Below the pieces are notes generated by a model. That model did not search any database, was not told where the DNA came from, and worked only from the letters and a program-made list of their open reading frames with translations. 64,000 nt of DNA from positions 1 through 64,000 of the forward strand of contig VGTI01000015.1 in NCBI GenBank assembly GCA_016874735.1, written 5' to 3'. The position numbers and the translations under genes are program-made. This DNA is from Deltaproteobacteria bacterium (GTDB lineage: Bacteria; Bdellovibrionota_B; Oligoflexia; Oligoflexales; CAIYRB01). Positions within the stretch are counted from its first letter, which is position 1; every line of letters begins with the position of its first letter. Positions 25,361 to 34,761 of the stretch are shown here, piece after piece.

Positions 25361-26513
25361 GGAATGCCTTTTCTGCTGTAGCCATACGCTCGACAAAGTA
25401 GTCAATGTGCGCATCATTAAGAATCAGTGGCGGCATAAGCCGCAGAATTGACGGGTCATCGGAAGTGCCTGCGAGTACCCCGCGATTAAATAGCTGCTTT
25501 TGCAAATTTGCTGCCAAGCCATCGACCTTGACACCTATCAGATATCCCTCACCACGCACCTCGGTTACACTTGGCAGCGAGGCCAGCGCCGCACGCAGAC
25601 GTGGCGCACGACTCTGGACCTGTTCATAAATTTGCTCGCGCCGCAAAATTTCGATGGTCGCACAGACCGCAAGACAGGCAAGCGGTCCGCCGCCAAAGGT
25701 GGTGCCTAAATCGCCGGGGCGCAGACGCGACGCCACCTTATCCGTAGTCACCAACGCGCCGACTGGCAGACCTGACGCGATACCCTTGCCGAAGCTGATG
25801 AGATCAGGCACCACACCGTAGCGCGGGGCAAAGGCGAAACTACCGGTACGGCCAAAACCCGTTTGCATTTCATCGAAGATGAGCAGCACTCCATGACGAT
25901 CACAGATCTGTCTGAGTGCGACGAAAAATTCAGGCTCCGCAGTGCGACATCCAGCTAGACCCTGTATGGGCTCCACAATGATGGCAGCCACATCACCGCC
26001 AGCAACAGCCAGAGCCGCAGCCTTAGCATCATTAAAGGGTACAAAAGTGTGACCAGCAATATCTGCCGCTAAGCCCTGACGGTACTTGGCTAGCCCAGTG
26101 ACCGCCTGAGCACCTAGTGTGCGGCCGTGAAATCCACCGTCAAAGGCGACGATCTTCTGCCTACCTGTCGCCAGGCGCGCTGCTTTAAGGCAATTCTCCA
26201 CGGCCTCGGCACCGGAATTACAGAAGAATACGCGGTTCAGCTGCGGCGGCAGCTCGGCGGCGATCAGTGCAGCAGCTTCTTCCTGATGCTCGACGTGAAC
26301 CGCATTAGAATAAAAAAGCAGCTTACTCATCTGCTCCGTCAGACGGCTCACTAGATGCGGATGACAATGGCCAGTTGATGTCACTGCATGGCCCGCATAC
26401 ATGTCGAGAAAGTTTGTGCCTGATTCGTCGTACACCCAAGCGCCTTGCCCTCTGACAATCTTGACGGGCAGTCTCTTGTAAACATTTATAAGATTACTTG
26501 TTGTCTCCTGCAT
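25347..26513 (-). CDS. argD: acetylornithine aminotransferase
   Basis: PLP-dependent class III aminotransferase of 388 aa. The ATG at 26513 overlaps the argC stop as TGATG, with AGGAGG upstream. Motifs include FLDMYAGHAVTSTGHCHP, FFCNSGAEAVENCLKAARLATGR, FDGGFHGRT, LIFDEMQTGFGRTG and SFGKGIASGLPVGA, whose Lys binds PLP. It converts N-acetylglutamate semialdehyde to N-acetylornithine, the substrate of the next gene. Such enzymes often also serve in lysine synthesis as succinyl-DAP aminotransferase. Confidence 0.93.
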   Translation of the reverse strand: MQETTSNLINVYKRLPVKIVRGQGAWVYDESGTNFLDMYAGHAVTSTGHCHPHLVSRLTEQMSKLLFYSNAVHVEHQEEAAALIAAELPPQLNRVFFCNSGAEAVENCLKAARLATGRQKIVAFDGGFHGRTLGAQAVTGLAKYRQGLAADIAGHTFVPFNDAKAAALAVAGGDVAAIIVEPIQGLAGCRTAEPEFFVALRQICDRHGVLLIFDEMQTGFGRTGSFAFAPRYGVVPDLISFGKGIASGLPVGALVTTDKVASRLRPGDLGTTFGGGPLACLAVCATIEILRREQIYEQVQSRAPRLRAALASLPSVTEVRGEGYLIGVKVDGLAANLQKQLFNRGVLAGTSDDPSILRLMPPLILNDAHIDYFVERMATAEKAFRDRS

Positions 26514-27553
26514 CACGGCACGCCTCCTGCTTGCCAAAGACCGGTCATTTCTGCATATCCGTACATAAGATTCATATTCTGCACAGCCTGACCGGCAGCC
26601 CCTTTGCCGAGATTATCTAGCGCGCAAAAAACGATGAGCTCACGGTCCTCTTGGCTCCAGCCCAAATCAACAAAATTGCTGCCACGCGTCCAGTTTACAT
26701 TGGGCGACCCTTCACATAGGCGCATGAAGGCGCAGCCCTCATAGTAATCGCGGAATGCTTTGTCTATCGATGCCGCGCTGACACCTGGCTGCACGCGGCA
26801 GTAAATGGAAGCAAAAATCCCGCGCACCAGCGGTGTGCTATGCGCCTGAAAAACGAGACCATCACCCCAGCCGCGACTAAGCGTCGCCAGCGTCTGCTTA
26901 ATCTCCGGAACATGCTGATGCGCAAAACTCTTGTAACCGTAGAAACTATTGGCGCGCGTCGCATGCTGCGTCGTCACTGAGGGCTTAGCCCCGGCGCCCG
27001 TCGACCCAGTCTTGGCATCAACAATGACGCGAGACTCGATGAGACCAAGACGCACAAGCGGCGCCAGCCCTAAGGTCACGGCCGTTGCAAAACAGCCGGG
27101 ATTGGCCACGTAATGCGCATGTGCGATCTCTGCCCTGTCAACGACTTCAGGGAGACCATAGACAAAACGTCGCTGCCACTCTGGTGCGGGGGGAGAGATG
27201 CCGTAGTACTTGGCAAAGGTTTCTCCGTCCCTGATGCGGAAGTCACCACTCAGATCGATGACGCGGGCCGTGGGCGGCAGTGACGGCACTAGGTCGCGAC
27301 TGACACCGTGGGGAAGGCACAGAAATATGAGATCCACCGCCGGCCACTCAGACGCGGCCTGCGGCACCGGACTAAGTGGCAGCTGCGTCAATCCGCGCAA
27401 AATCGGCTGGTGATCGGCGAGCGGCCTACCCTCCCCGCTGGGCGAGGTAACAAGGACCAGCTCCGTGTGGGGATGCTGCAGGATCAAGCGCGTCAATTCG
27501 ACCCCAGAGTAACCAGTACCACCAATGATCGCTGTCCTGACTGCCGCGCTCAT
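26513..27553 (-). CDS. argC: N-acetyl-gamma-glutamyl-phosphate reductase
   Basis: 346-aa NADPH-dependent reductase. The dinucleotide fold GGTGYSGVELTRLILQHP is at the N-terminus. The catalytic Cys is in VANPGCFATAVTLGLAPL, and the DAKTGSTGAG segment follows. FAHQHVPEI with its conserved His is also present. The ATG overlaps the stop of the preceding P-loop gene (ATGA). It belongs to the ArgC family rather than LysY by neighbours. Confidence 0.94.
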   Translation of the reverse strand: MSAAVRTAIIGGTGYSGVELTRLILQHPHTELVLVTSPSGEGRPLADHQPILRGLTQLPLSPVPQAASEWPAVDLIFLCLPHGVSRDLVPSLPPTARVIDLSGDFRIRDGETFAKYYGISPPAPEWQRRFVYGLPEVVDRAEIAHAHYVANPGCFATAVTLGLAPLVRLGLIESRVIVDAKTGSTGAGAKPSVTTQHATRANSFYGYKSFAHQHVPEIKQTLATLSRGWGDGLVFQAHSTPLVRGIFASIYCRVQPGVSAASIDKAFRDYYEGCAFMRLCEGSPNVNWTRGSNFVDLGWSQEDRELIVFCALDNLGKGAAGQAVQNMNLMYGYAEMTGLWQAGGVP

Positions 27554-28668
27554 TGGACACCCTCATCAGCGGTAGCCAAAAGACGCGCCTCGACTAAAGC
27601 AAACAATGCCGCACCACCGACAATGGCGTTGGCAGCTGGGATACCTAACTCCTGCCTAATGTAGTCGACACCCATCCGGCTATCTGTCGACGCTCCGGAG
27701 ATCACATCGGGCACGAGTCCGTGCTGTTTAAGTAGCTCAATGCCGCCCCAAGCACTCACAAAGTCGCCAGCACAGAAGACCAGAGCCGCGAGGCTATCGC
27801 GAACGATCTGATCGTCGAGTATGGAGCTCACGTTATAGCCACCAAGCAAACCATCGCCCAACTCAAGAACAATGACGTCCGGTGATGCTGCGGTTAAATG
27901 CCCGATGATCGACTGCGCCACGGCTGCGAGATCATTCACACCGACTGTGGACGCCAAACCCAAATCGAGAAAGCTGAGCGTCTTGACCGCACCATTGTCG
28001 CGCATTTCCAGTGTGTCTTTGAGGCAGGCAATACCTGAGACTTTACCCGCAGCGACTTTATAACCGGCACTGGTAAACCGACGCACCAGCTCCACCGCTA
28101 CCCTAGTCTTGCCAGCGTGCATACAACTACCCGCCACGGCAATGACGGGCGTCACAGGTCCGGTCGGCTTCACGAGAGGCAGAGCATAGTCTGCAATATT
28201 TATGAGACTCCCGTCTTGTAGCACGGCACCCAAATACTCCGTGCGCACCGGCTGCCCCATCGTTTGATTGAAGCCCGTGCAGCGCCCGAGCACGCCACCC
28301 ATATTGAGGATGTGAAGCTCGTCGCCAACGGCAAGCTCACTCGGTACGTCACCGACGTAACCCTTGAGTGCACGCCGCGCTCCCATGACACCGATAAAAA
28401 TATCTCCCACACTTAGACGAGCGAGACGTCCCGACGTCAATTCGAGTCGGTCGTAGCCGGGATTTTCGCTGAGCACTTTGACCGCCACCACATCGCCCGA
28501 CCGTGGCCTCAGGGTCACCATGGCAATACGCAAGTCTGCCGGTAGGTTGGCAGCACCAGCAACCGAGGCGATCTTATCTGCCCTAATGAGACGCTTGGCA
28601 CGCCCCGCAGTTGTGTTCCCCTGGGGTCCCAACGCCACCACCGGCAGATCTGTTACTCGCTGCAGCAT
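27550..28668 (-). CDS. P-loop protein of unknown function in the arg operon
   Basis: 372 aa; GGGAG precedes the ATG by 4 bases. The N-terminal ~165 residues look beta-rich and carry no known motif. From residue ~173 a nucleotide-binding domain begins: VIAVAGSCMHAGKT is a P-loop with the G-x5-GKT spacing seen in dethiobiotin-synthetase-like SIMIBI NTPases. It is followed by VIVLELGDGLLGGYNV, a plausible Walker B region. DUF1611/DgcN-type proteins, some of which act in N-acyl-amino-acid metabolism, are a possible relation but not established. It sits between argR and argC, coupled by ATGA to argC, where an acetylglutamate synthase gene might be expected. The function is unassigned. Confidence 0.6.
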   Translation of the reverse strand: MLQRVTDLPVVALGPQGNTTAGRAKRLIRADKIASVAGAANLPADLRIAMVTLRPRSGDVVAVKVLSENPGYDRLELTSGRLARLSVGDIFIGVMGARRALKGYVGDVPSELAVGDELHILNMGGVLGRCTGFNQTMGQPVRTEYLGAVLQDGSLINIADYALPLVKPTGPVTPVIAVAGSCMHAGKTRVAVELVRRFTSAGYKVAAGKVSGIACLKDTLEMRDNGAVKTLSFLDLGLASTVGVNDLAAVAQSIIGHLTAASPDVIVLELGDGLLGGYNVSSILDDQIVRDSLAALVFCAGDFVSAWGGIELLKQHGLVPDVISGASTDSRMGVDYIRQELGIPAANAIVGGAALFALVEARLLATADEGVQ

Positions 28669-28677
28669 CTCACTCCC

Positions 28678-29100
28678 CTATTTCTTGAAGATGGAGAAAA
28701 TCTTACGCATGACCTTCGACTGATCGTCACGGCTACGCAAGGCAATGAAAATGGTGTCGTCACCAGCAATGGTGCCAGCAACGCCCGTCAACTTAGCGCG
28801 ATCAAGATGCAACGCCACAGCTTGGGCGTGGCCGGGACCTGTGCGCACGACAATCAGATGATCGCCAATCTTTTCCGCCGCCAGATGGTCGACTAGCTGC
28901 GACTGACCTGGCTCTAGCTGTGGTGCCCGGTAAACACCGTCCACTTTGACCACACCCATATCGCTGAGGTCACGAGACACGCTGGCCTGTGTGGATTCAA
29001 TCCCGGCCTTAGTCAGGAGAGCAACGAGCTCAGACTGATTGCGTACCGGACTACGCCGAATAATCTCGGTAATTTTTCGCTGTCGTGTTGCTTTGTCCAT
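28678..29100 (-). CDS. argR: arginine repressor
   Basis: 140-aa ArgR. The N-terminal winged helix ends in STQASVSRDLSDMGVVKVDG, the DNA-recognition segment. The C-terminal oligomerisation and arginine-binding domain contains GTIAGDDTIFIALRS with the paired Asp that binds arginine. It is the first gene of the minus-strand arg operon and probably represses both itself and the divergent argHG through the palindrome at 29179-29201. Confidence 0.93.
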   Translation of the reverse strand: MDKATRQRKITEIIRRSPVRNQSELVALLTKAGIESTQASVSRDLSDMGVVKVDGVYRAPQLEPGQSQLVDHLAAEKIGDHLIVVRTGPGHAQAVALHLDRAKLTGVAGTIAGDDTIFIALRSRDDQSKVMRKIFSIFKK

Positions 29101-29178
29101 CCTAGACCATACCCCGCATGCTCAATTCTTGGGCAGTCCTTACACAACCTAAACACAATCTACACATTGCCTTTACAT

Positions 29179-29201
29179 TTTATGCATCATTGACGCATAA
29201 A
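29179..29201. promoter_or_regulatory. candidate ArgR operator (ARG box)
   Basis: TTTATGC and GCATAAA form a perfect 7-bp inverted repeat with 9 bases between, in the 198-base gap between divergent argR and argH. The core TGCAT-N5-ACGCA resembles the TGnAT ... ATnCA layout of ARG boxes, with slightly different spacing. Its placement would let ArgR control both operons. Confidence 0.5.
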
Positions 29202-29298
29202 TATGATTACTATTCACATATATACGTTCATTTCGGATTGGTGTAAACCCTATCGCTGAGATAAATTGCAGCGTCCATCTGAAACAAAGGATTTTTTT

Positions 29299-30720
29299 GT
29301 GGAACAAAAAGCATGGAGCGGACGCTTTAAAACATCGACACACAGCGCCGTCGAAGCGTTCACAGCGTCGATTAAAACTGACATCCGCCTGTGGCGCCAC
29401 GATATCGAAGCGTCCAAAGCTCATGCGCACATGCTCGGATCAGTGGGCATCATCAGTCGGGATGAGGCAACGGCCATCATCAGTGGCCTTGACGCTATCG
29501 GCGAGGATTTTGCTGCGGGTAAGGTCACACTGAGCGACACACTTGAAGATATCCACATGCATATCGAGTCAGCACTCATCGAGCGCCTCGGCGACACCGG
29601 TCGCAAATTACATACGGCGCGCAGCCGCAACGATCAGGTTGCCACCAGTCTACGTCTGTGGACCCGTGACGCCATCGACACTTTGGTGACGGGACTACTA
29701 AACTTGCAACGCTCCCTCGTGGATGCCGCACAGCGCGCCGGTGATACCGTGATACCCGGGTACACCCATTTGCAACGAGCACAGCCGGTGCTGGCAGCCC
29801 ATTACTACCTAGCCCACGTGGAACGCTTTGAGCGCGATATTCAGAGACTAAGAGACGCCAGGCAGCGCGTCAATCAGCTGCCTCTCGGTGCCGCAGCATT
29901 GGCTGGCACCTCCCTCCCCATCGATAGACATGAAGTTTGCAGGGCGCTCGGCTTTGACGCCATCTGCCGTAATTCGCTAGATGCCGTATCGGATCGCGAT
30001 TTTGTGGCCGAATCGCTCTTTGCAATGAGCCTAGTCTCCACGCACCTCAGCGGTATCGCCGAGGAGTGGATCTTATGGAGCAGCCAGGAATATGCGTTTT
30101 TGAACCTGCCTGATGAACTTTGCACCGGCTCTTCCATCATGCCCCACAAGAAGAATCCAGACGTGCTCGAATTGATCCGCGGCCGCACTGGCCGCGTCAT
30201 CGGTTCGCTACAAAATTTACTTGTGCTCCTAAAGGGACTGCCGCTTGCTTACAATCGTGACCTACAAGAGGACAAGGCTGCCCTATTTGATGCCTACGAC
30301 ACCGTTCTGGCAAGCACCGAACTCATGACGCTCATGACAGAAGGATCAACGTTGCGCCGCGCCGCGATTGAGGCCGGACTGGACCATGGGTTTCTCGATG
30401 CGACGACGCTGATGGAGGCGCTGATTGAAATTGGCTGTCCCATGCGTTCAGCGCACGCCATGGTCGGCCAACTGGTCCGTACCGCGGAGGAGCAAGGCTT
30501 AACGTTAGCCACGCTACCAGAGGATACCCTCAAGGCGGCCCATCCGCAGCTTATCGCGATAGCTGCTAGAAAACTTGGCATTAAAAATACTCTAGCTTCA
30601 TTTCGTAGCGTCGGATCCACGGCACCACAGATGGTCGCCAGTGAGATCAAGCGCTGGATAAATCACCTTGAGCAAGCAGGGAATCAGTTACATTCGTCTT
30701 TAACGGAGTCCAAATCATGA
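29299..30720 (+). CDS. argH: argininosuccinate lyase
   Basis: Splits argininosuccinate to arginine and fumarate. The GTG at 29299 is chosen because AAAGGA lies upstream and the protein then begins VEQKAWSGRF, matching the usual WGGRF start; this gives 473 aa. The fumarase/aspartase signature GSSIMPHKKNPDVLELIRGR is intact, as are TARSRNDQVATSLR and GYTHLQRAQPV. It is the first gene of argHG and overlaps argG by ATGA. Confidence 0.95.
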   Translation: MEQKAWSGRFKTSTHSAVEAFTASIKTDIRLWRHDIEASKAHAHMLGSVGIISRDEATAIISGLDAIGEDFAAGKVTLSDTLEDIHMHIESALIERLGDTGRKLHTARSRNDQVATSLRLWTRDAIDTLVTGLLNLQRSLVDAAQRAGDTVIPGYTHLQRAQPVLAAHYYLAHVERFERDIQRLRDARQRVNQLPLGAAALAGTSLPIDRHEVCRALGFDAICRNSLDAVSDRDFVAESLFAMSLVSTHLSGIAEEWILWSSQEYAFLNLPDELCTGSSIMPHKKNPDVLELIRGRTGRVIGSLQNLLVLLKGLPLAYNRDLQEDKAALFDAYDTVLASTELMTLMTEGSTLRRAAIEAGLDHGFLDATTLMEALIEIGCPMRSAHAMVGQLVRTAEEQGLTLATLPEDTLKAAHPQLIAIAARKLGIKNTLASFRSVGSTAPQMVASEIKRWINHLEQAGNQLHSSLTESKS

Positions 30721-31991
30721 CAAAACCACATGTAGTCCTCGCCTACTCGGGCGGCCTTGACACCACCGTCATTCTCCATTGGCTAGCCGCGCGTGGCTTT
30801 GAAGTTACGGCCTTCCTCGCTGATGTCGGTCAACGGACGGAGGATTTGGATTTGATCGCAGCGCGCGCCCAAAAGGGCGGCGCCGCGCGATTTATTAGTA
30901 AGAATATGCGCGATGAATTCTTGCATGATTTTTTCCTGCCATGCCTGCACGGACACGCCCAGTACGAGGGGCGCTATCTCCTCGGCACGTCGATTGCCCG
31001 GCCACTCATTGCCAAGGCGCAGGTTGAGACGGCGCGCGCCTGCGGTGCGCAGCTGCTCGCCCACGGTGCCACTGGTAAGGGCAACGACCAGGTGCGCTTT
31101 GAGTTAACCTATCAGGCTTTAGCACCCGAGCTAAGTATCCTGCCGGTGTGGCGCGATCCTGCGTTTATCAAGGCTTTTGGCGAGGGCAGGAAAAGCATGC
31201 TCGCCTATGCCGCCGACCACCGTTTGGAGGTCAAAGCCAGTGCAGCCAAACCTTGGTCATCTGATGACAATCTGCTGCACATTTCCTACGAGGCTGGGAT
31301 TCTCGAGGACCCATGGCTAGGGGCGCCAACCGCACTTTTTGAACGCATGGTCCATCCAACTAAGGCCCCTGATCATGTTGAACGCTTCATCATCAAATGG
31401 CAAAACGGTGTCCCAGTGGCCGTGGCCAGCGCCGTACCTGATGCCCCCGCTGGAGATCTTGGCGTACTCAGCTACGAACCAGGGGCCATCCTAAGCGAAG
31501 GGTTCGCCGCTGTGTTTGATTATGTTGACTTAGCCGCGGCGCGCAACGGAGTGGGATCGTTAGGTTTGGTCGAGTCGCGCTACGTCGGTATGAAATCACG
31601 CGGTGAATATCACGCTCCCGGTCACTCCGTACTCTTAGCCGCGCACCGGGATATCGAGGCACTTTGTCTCCCCGGCAGCCTCATTTTGGATAAAGAACGC
31701 CGCGCCACTGATTTTGCGACTTCGGTATACAACGGCTACTGGTACGACGCTGCCACCGAAGCGCATCGGACTTATCTACAGGCCACACAGTCCACAGTGA
31801 CGGGCGAAACGCGGGTCGCTCTCTATAAAGGTAACGTGATCATCGAGGGGCGTCGCTCTCCCCTAGCCCTCTATGACGCTGCCATCGCCACGATGGACGG
31901 CGAGGGCAATTACCGGCAGGAGGACGCCACTGGCTTTATCCGCCTACATGGCTTGCCACTCCGCGTGAGACGCCAAGTTCAAGGTCGCTAA
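30717..31991 (+). CDS. argG: argininosuccinate synthase
   Basis: ATP-dependent ligation of citrulline and aspartate. The PP-loop motif is AYSGGLDTTVILHWL at the N-terminus. HGATGKGNDQVRFE and the SDDNLLHISYEAG region follow. 424 aa is close to the family length. Because the carbamoyltransferase in this locus appears to use N-acetylornithine, the citrulline reaching ArgG must come from deacetylated N-acetylcitrulline. Confidence 0.95.
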   Translation: MTKPHVVLAYSGGLDTTVILHWLAARGFEVTAFLADVGQRTEDLDLIAARAQKGGAARFISKNMRDEFLHDFFLPCLHGHAQYEGRYLLGTSIARPLIAKAQVETARACGAQLLAHGATGKGNDQVRFELTYQALAPELSILPVWRDPAFIKAFGEGRKSMLAYAADHRLEVKASAAKPWSSDDNLLHISYEAGILEDPWLGAPTALFERMVHPTKAPDHVERFIIKWQNGVPVAVASAVPDAPAGDLGVLSYEPGAILSEGFAAVFDYVDLAAARNGVGSLGLVESRYVGMKSRGEYHAPGHSVLLAAHRDIEALCLPGSLILDKERRATDFATSVYNGYWYDAATEAHRTYLQATQSTVTGETRVALYKGNVIIEGRRSPLALYDAAIATMDGEGNYRQEDATGFIRLHGLPLRVRRQVQGR

Positions 31992-32006
31992 GCTAAACTT
32001 AGCGAC
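31984..32006. terminator. hairpin over the argG stop codon
   Basis: GTCGCTAAG and CTTAGCGAC form a perfect 9-bp stem with the loop CTAAA. The left arm includes the argG stop codon. It separates argG from the convergent lipoprotein gene ending at 32013 and may serve both strands. No T-tract follows. Confidence 0.45.
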
Positions 32007-32012
32007 GCTGTG

Positions 32013-32387
32013 TTAGTAGCAGTTCAGTTTATGGACGGCGCCGCCGCTGGGGCCGTCCAGCGTTACCGTTGCTTGCTTGGCGCCGCTGCTAATGCGCTGA
32101 ATCTCAACATGCGCATTGCCACCACCCACTTCGTCGCAGATCCATGCAAGCTGCGAGCTCGGATCGGGATAGTCACCACGCCGGCAGGCGAAGCCTTTGC
32201 CTGGGAACGAGGCGCCCTGCAGGAGGCCCTTGCCTTCGTATATCCGGAACGACATGATATCTGCGTCAATACCGCAAATCGCATCAAATTCGTGGGGAGC
32301 GCCGGTCAACATCGCGCCTTGGGATGTGGCTTGACCGCAGGCCTGTGCCAGCACCAGCAAAGCACCAATTTGTAGAGTTTTAAGCAT
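32013..32387 (-). CDS. small lipoprotein
   Basis: 124 aa from the ATG at 32387 (AAGGAG, 6 bases upstream). The signal MLKTLQIGALLVLAQAC ends in a lipobox Cys. The mature part has four further Cys (ICGID, FACRRG, WICDE, LNCY), which could form two disulfides. No family is recognised. It is convergent with argG and its promoter must lie in the 170 bases shared with divergent pgeF. Confidence 0.65.
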   Translation of the reverse strand: MLKTLQIGALLVLAQACGQATSQGAMLTGAPHEFDAICGIDADIMSFRIYEGKGLLQGASFPGKGFACRRGDYPDPSSQLAWICDEVGGGNAHVEIQRISSGAKQATVTLDGPSGGAVHKLNCY

Positions 32388-32560
32388 GATTGACTCCTTC
32401 TTGCGACCTAGGCCGCAGCTCGGGTTGGACCGGGTTTGGTCCAAGCGGGGGGCTTCTCCTTCTCACCTCCAAGGTCTTGCGTCAAGGGCCTTGAGCCTAA
32501 ATCTGCTATTGTGGTAAGCGAGTCCAGGCATCAGACTGCCGCACGAAGGAACCGACCACT

Positions 32561-33268
32561 ATGCGCACGAGAGAACTCCTGTCCCAATTCACCTGGGAAG
32601 CTCCCGCTAAGACCTCGCTACTTCTCACGCGAGCAGGTTTTGACCATGGCTTCTACGGGACCAGTGACACAGCGCCAGAGTGTCACCACGTGCGCCAGGT
32701 CCACGGCACCAAAATTGTACCGACTGCACCAGACAGCACGAGCGCCAAAGCACCTCACAGAATTGAAGCGGACGCCCTGTACACCTTTGAGCGTGACAGC
32801 TTTATCGCCGTCAAGACGGCTGACTGCATCCCCGTTCTCCTTGCCATTCCTGGGCAAATGGTCGCTGGGATCCACGCTGGATGGCGCGGTCTGACGCGCG
32901 GCATCATCATGAACGCGGTCGATAAGTTGGTGGAATCCGGTCAGGACGTGAGCCGCATGATCGCGGTTGTGGGACCGACTATTTCGCGGGAACGCTTTGA
33001 GGTAGGTGCGGAGGTGGTAGATGCCCTCCTAACCCCGGCCTCCGGGCTCAGTATGGAACAGGCCGCGTTTACGCTGTCCAAGGGCAGTACCGATAGGTGG
33101 CACTTGGACTTGCAGGTGGCGGCCGCTCTCGCACTCAGCAATGCCGGGATCCCCGCCGGAAATATCGGCGTGATCCAAGCCTGCACTTATGCCCGCACCG
33201 ACTGGCATAGTTTCCGCCGCGACGCTAAGGGCGCTGGGGTCAATTGGAGCTGGATAAAACTCGGCTAA
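32561..33268 (+). CDS. pgeF: peptidoglycan editing factor (YfiH/laccase-domain)
   Basis: 235-aa PgeF/YfiH family protein. Zn-binding and catalytic landmarks are VRQVHGTKI, AVKTADCIPVLLA and IHAGWRGLTRGI, followed by VVGPTIS-RERFEVGAEV. The C-terminus ends CTYARTDWHSFRRD. In E. coli the enzyme removes mis-incorporated serine from peptidoglycan precursors; related proteins have purine nucleosidase activity. It stands alone, convergent with aroQ. Confidence 0.92.
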   Translation: MRTRELLSQFTWEAPAKTSLLLTRAGFDHGFYGTSDTAPECHHVRQVHGTKIVPTAPDSTSAKAPHRIEADALYTFERDSFIAVKTADCIPVLLAIPGQMVAGIHAGWRGLTRGIIMNAVDKLVESGQDVSRMIAVVGPTISRERFEVGAEVVDALLTPASGLSMEQAAFTLSKGSTDRWHLDLQVAAALALSNAGIPAGNIGVIQACTYARTDWHSFRRDAKGAGVNWSWIKLG

Positions 33269-33272
33269 ACGC

Positions 33273-33758
33273 TCAAGACGCGTTGGTCATTAGATACCTG
33301 AGCAGCCCCTCGATGCCGAGCAAGTAGGAATTGATGCCGAAGCCTTGCACGACGCCGACTGCCAGTCGCGCAGTGTAAGAGTGATGTCTAAAAGTCTCGC
33401 GAGCCGCCGTGTTCGATAGGTGGACTTCGACGAAAGGCAGCTGCAAGCCGGCCAAGCGATCAGCCAGGGCTAAAGACGTATGCGTCCATGCCCCAGGATT
33501 AATCACGGCTCCGGCCCAGGCGCCGTCTAATAATGCTAGGTATTCGGATTCGACATTGGTTTGCGCAAAGACCAGCTCAGCCCTTGCCGCAAATTCACGA
33601 CTGGCAATGGCCTCTAGGTCCTGCAACGTGGCGTGTCCATAAATACCGGGCTCGCGACGACCGAGTAAGTCTAGATTGACGCCACTGGCCACTAATATAC
33701 GCGGCCGAAGATCTACGGAGTTCGGGTTGGCCCTGGATTTAGACTTGGTTTTTCTCAT
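33273..33758 (-). CDS. aroQ: type II 3-dehydroquinate dehydratase
   Basis: 161-aa shikimate-pathway enzyme. Type II signatures are VASGVNLDLLGRREPGIYG (with the catalytic Tyr), INPGAWTHTSLALADRL and VEVHLSNTAARETFRHHS with the catalytic His. The N-terminal ~20 residues are a basic extension. Its ATG overlaps the stop of the upstream TPR gene (ATGA), so it lies at the end of a probable pilus-operon transcript. Confidence 0.93.
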   Translation of the reverse strand: MRKTKSKSRANPNSVDLRPRILVASGVNLDLLGRREPGIYGHATLQDLEAIASREFAARAELVFAQTNVESEYLALLDGAWAGAVINPGAWTHTSLALADRLAGLQLPFVEVHLSNTAARETFRHHSYTARLAVGVVQGFGINSYLLGIEGLLRYLMTNAS

Positions 33759-34735
33759 TGCAGCCGACTCAGTAGATCATTGAAGTAACGCATCTGCTTA
33801 TTGATGATTTCGACGGTCTCAATCACATCGACTAATCCTGGATCTAGAGTCAGATCCGCATCTTTCTGCTCTTTATCAAGTTTTATTAGCTCGGATACTT
33901 TGGTACGCAAGGCATCATTGCCGGGAGTCTGACGCAGTAGACGTCGGTAAATCTCAAGAGCTTTACTGTAATGATGCTGGCGCACATAAATCTCGGCCAG
34001 TGTTGTCGAATCGAGCTCAATACCGCCGCCAGTCTCACGAGATCCTGCAGAATCACCCGGGCGAAATATCTCGCTGAGCGGCACGACATGGAATCCCGCA
34101 ATAGCTGGATCCTCAGTAACTTCGCTCGGATCAAAAAAGGCCGACGTCGCCCGGGTGACCACGGGTTCATCGCTAAGTGACGGCAACGAGGGTGCTGTGT
34201 CGATCTCTTGAAACACAGCTTTACCCGATGTCGGCAGCGTGATGTCGATGCCGCGTTCACTAAAGTCTTTGAGTAGTGCTGTCTGAGCGGCAGCCAGTCC
34301 ATTTAGCTCCACCTGCTCCGCTAAGCGCTTACTGTCACTATCGTGCATCTGGTGCAGCTTCAGATGCTGAATCGTGGCCTTGACGACGGCATCCTCACCC
34401 ATCAATACCGCCAACTTAAGCCGTAACTTCTGCGCCAAGACGTTGTCGCGTAGCGGCTCCGGCGAGGCTTCGAGCGTCTGCCACGCCTCCGTGACCATGC
34501 CCTTACCAAGAAGCTCACGCACCAGAATCACGCGTGCCACGGTGAACCGCGGATGCTGATTGACCCCCTGTGTCAATAACTCCAAGCTCTCGTCAATAAG
34601 TCGATGAGCGCGCAAGATGTCGGCGACGGGCAAAAATCCCCGCCCAGTCGGATCATCACGAAAACGCCTGATGGTCTCTCGCTCGGTACGCGACAGAGGC
34701 AGTGAGTTTAGAAGTGGGGTCCAGATATCGGTCAT
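33755..34735 (-). CDS. TPR-containing protein upstream of aroQ
   Basis: 326 aa. The start at 34735 (MTDIWTPLLNSLPLSRTERE) follows the lipoprotein gene by about 30 bases; the frame stays open upstream but would overlap that gene. There are helical repeats near residues 40-150 and a clear TPR (LAEIYVRQHHYSKALEIYRRLLRQTPGN) near the C-terminus. No signal peptide is seen, so it is probably cytoplasmic. The last ~40 residues look like an amphipathic helix. It may be a scaffold linked to the pilus cluster; the function is unknown. Confidence 0.6.
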   Translation of the reverse strand: MTDIWTPLLNSLPLSRTERETIRRFRDDPTGRGFLPVADILRAHRLIDESLELLTQGVNQHPRFTVARVILVRELLGKGMVTEAWQTLEASPEPLRDNVLAQKLRLKLAVLMGEDAVVKATIQHLKLHQMHDSDSKRLAEQVELNGLAAAQTALLKDFSERGIDITLPTSGKAVFQEIDTAPSLPSLSDEPVVTRATSAFFDPSEVTEDPAIAGFHVVPLSEIFRPGDSAGSRETGGGIELDSTTLAEIYVRQHHYSKALEIYRRLLRQTPGNDALRTKVSELIKLDKEQKDADLTLDPGLVDVIETVEIINKQMRYFNDLLSRLQ

Positions 34736-34761
34736 CGAGGATCGTGTCCCTAGATACGATG

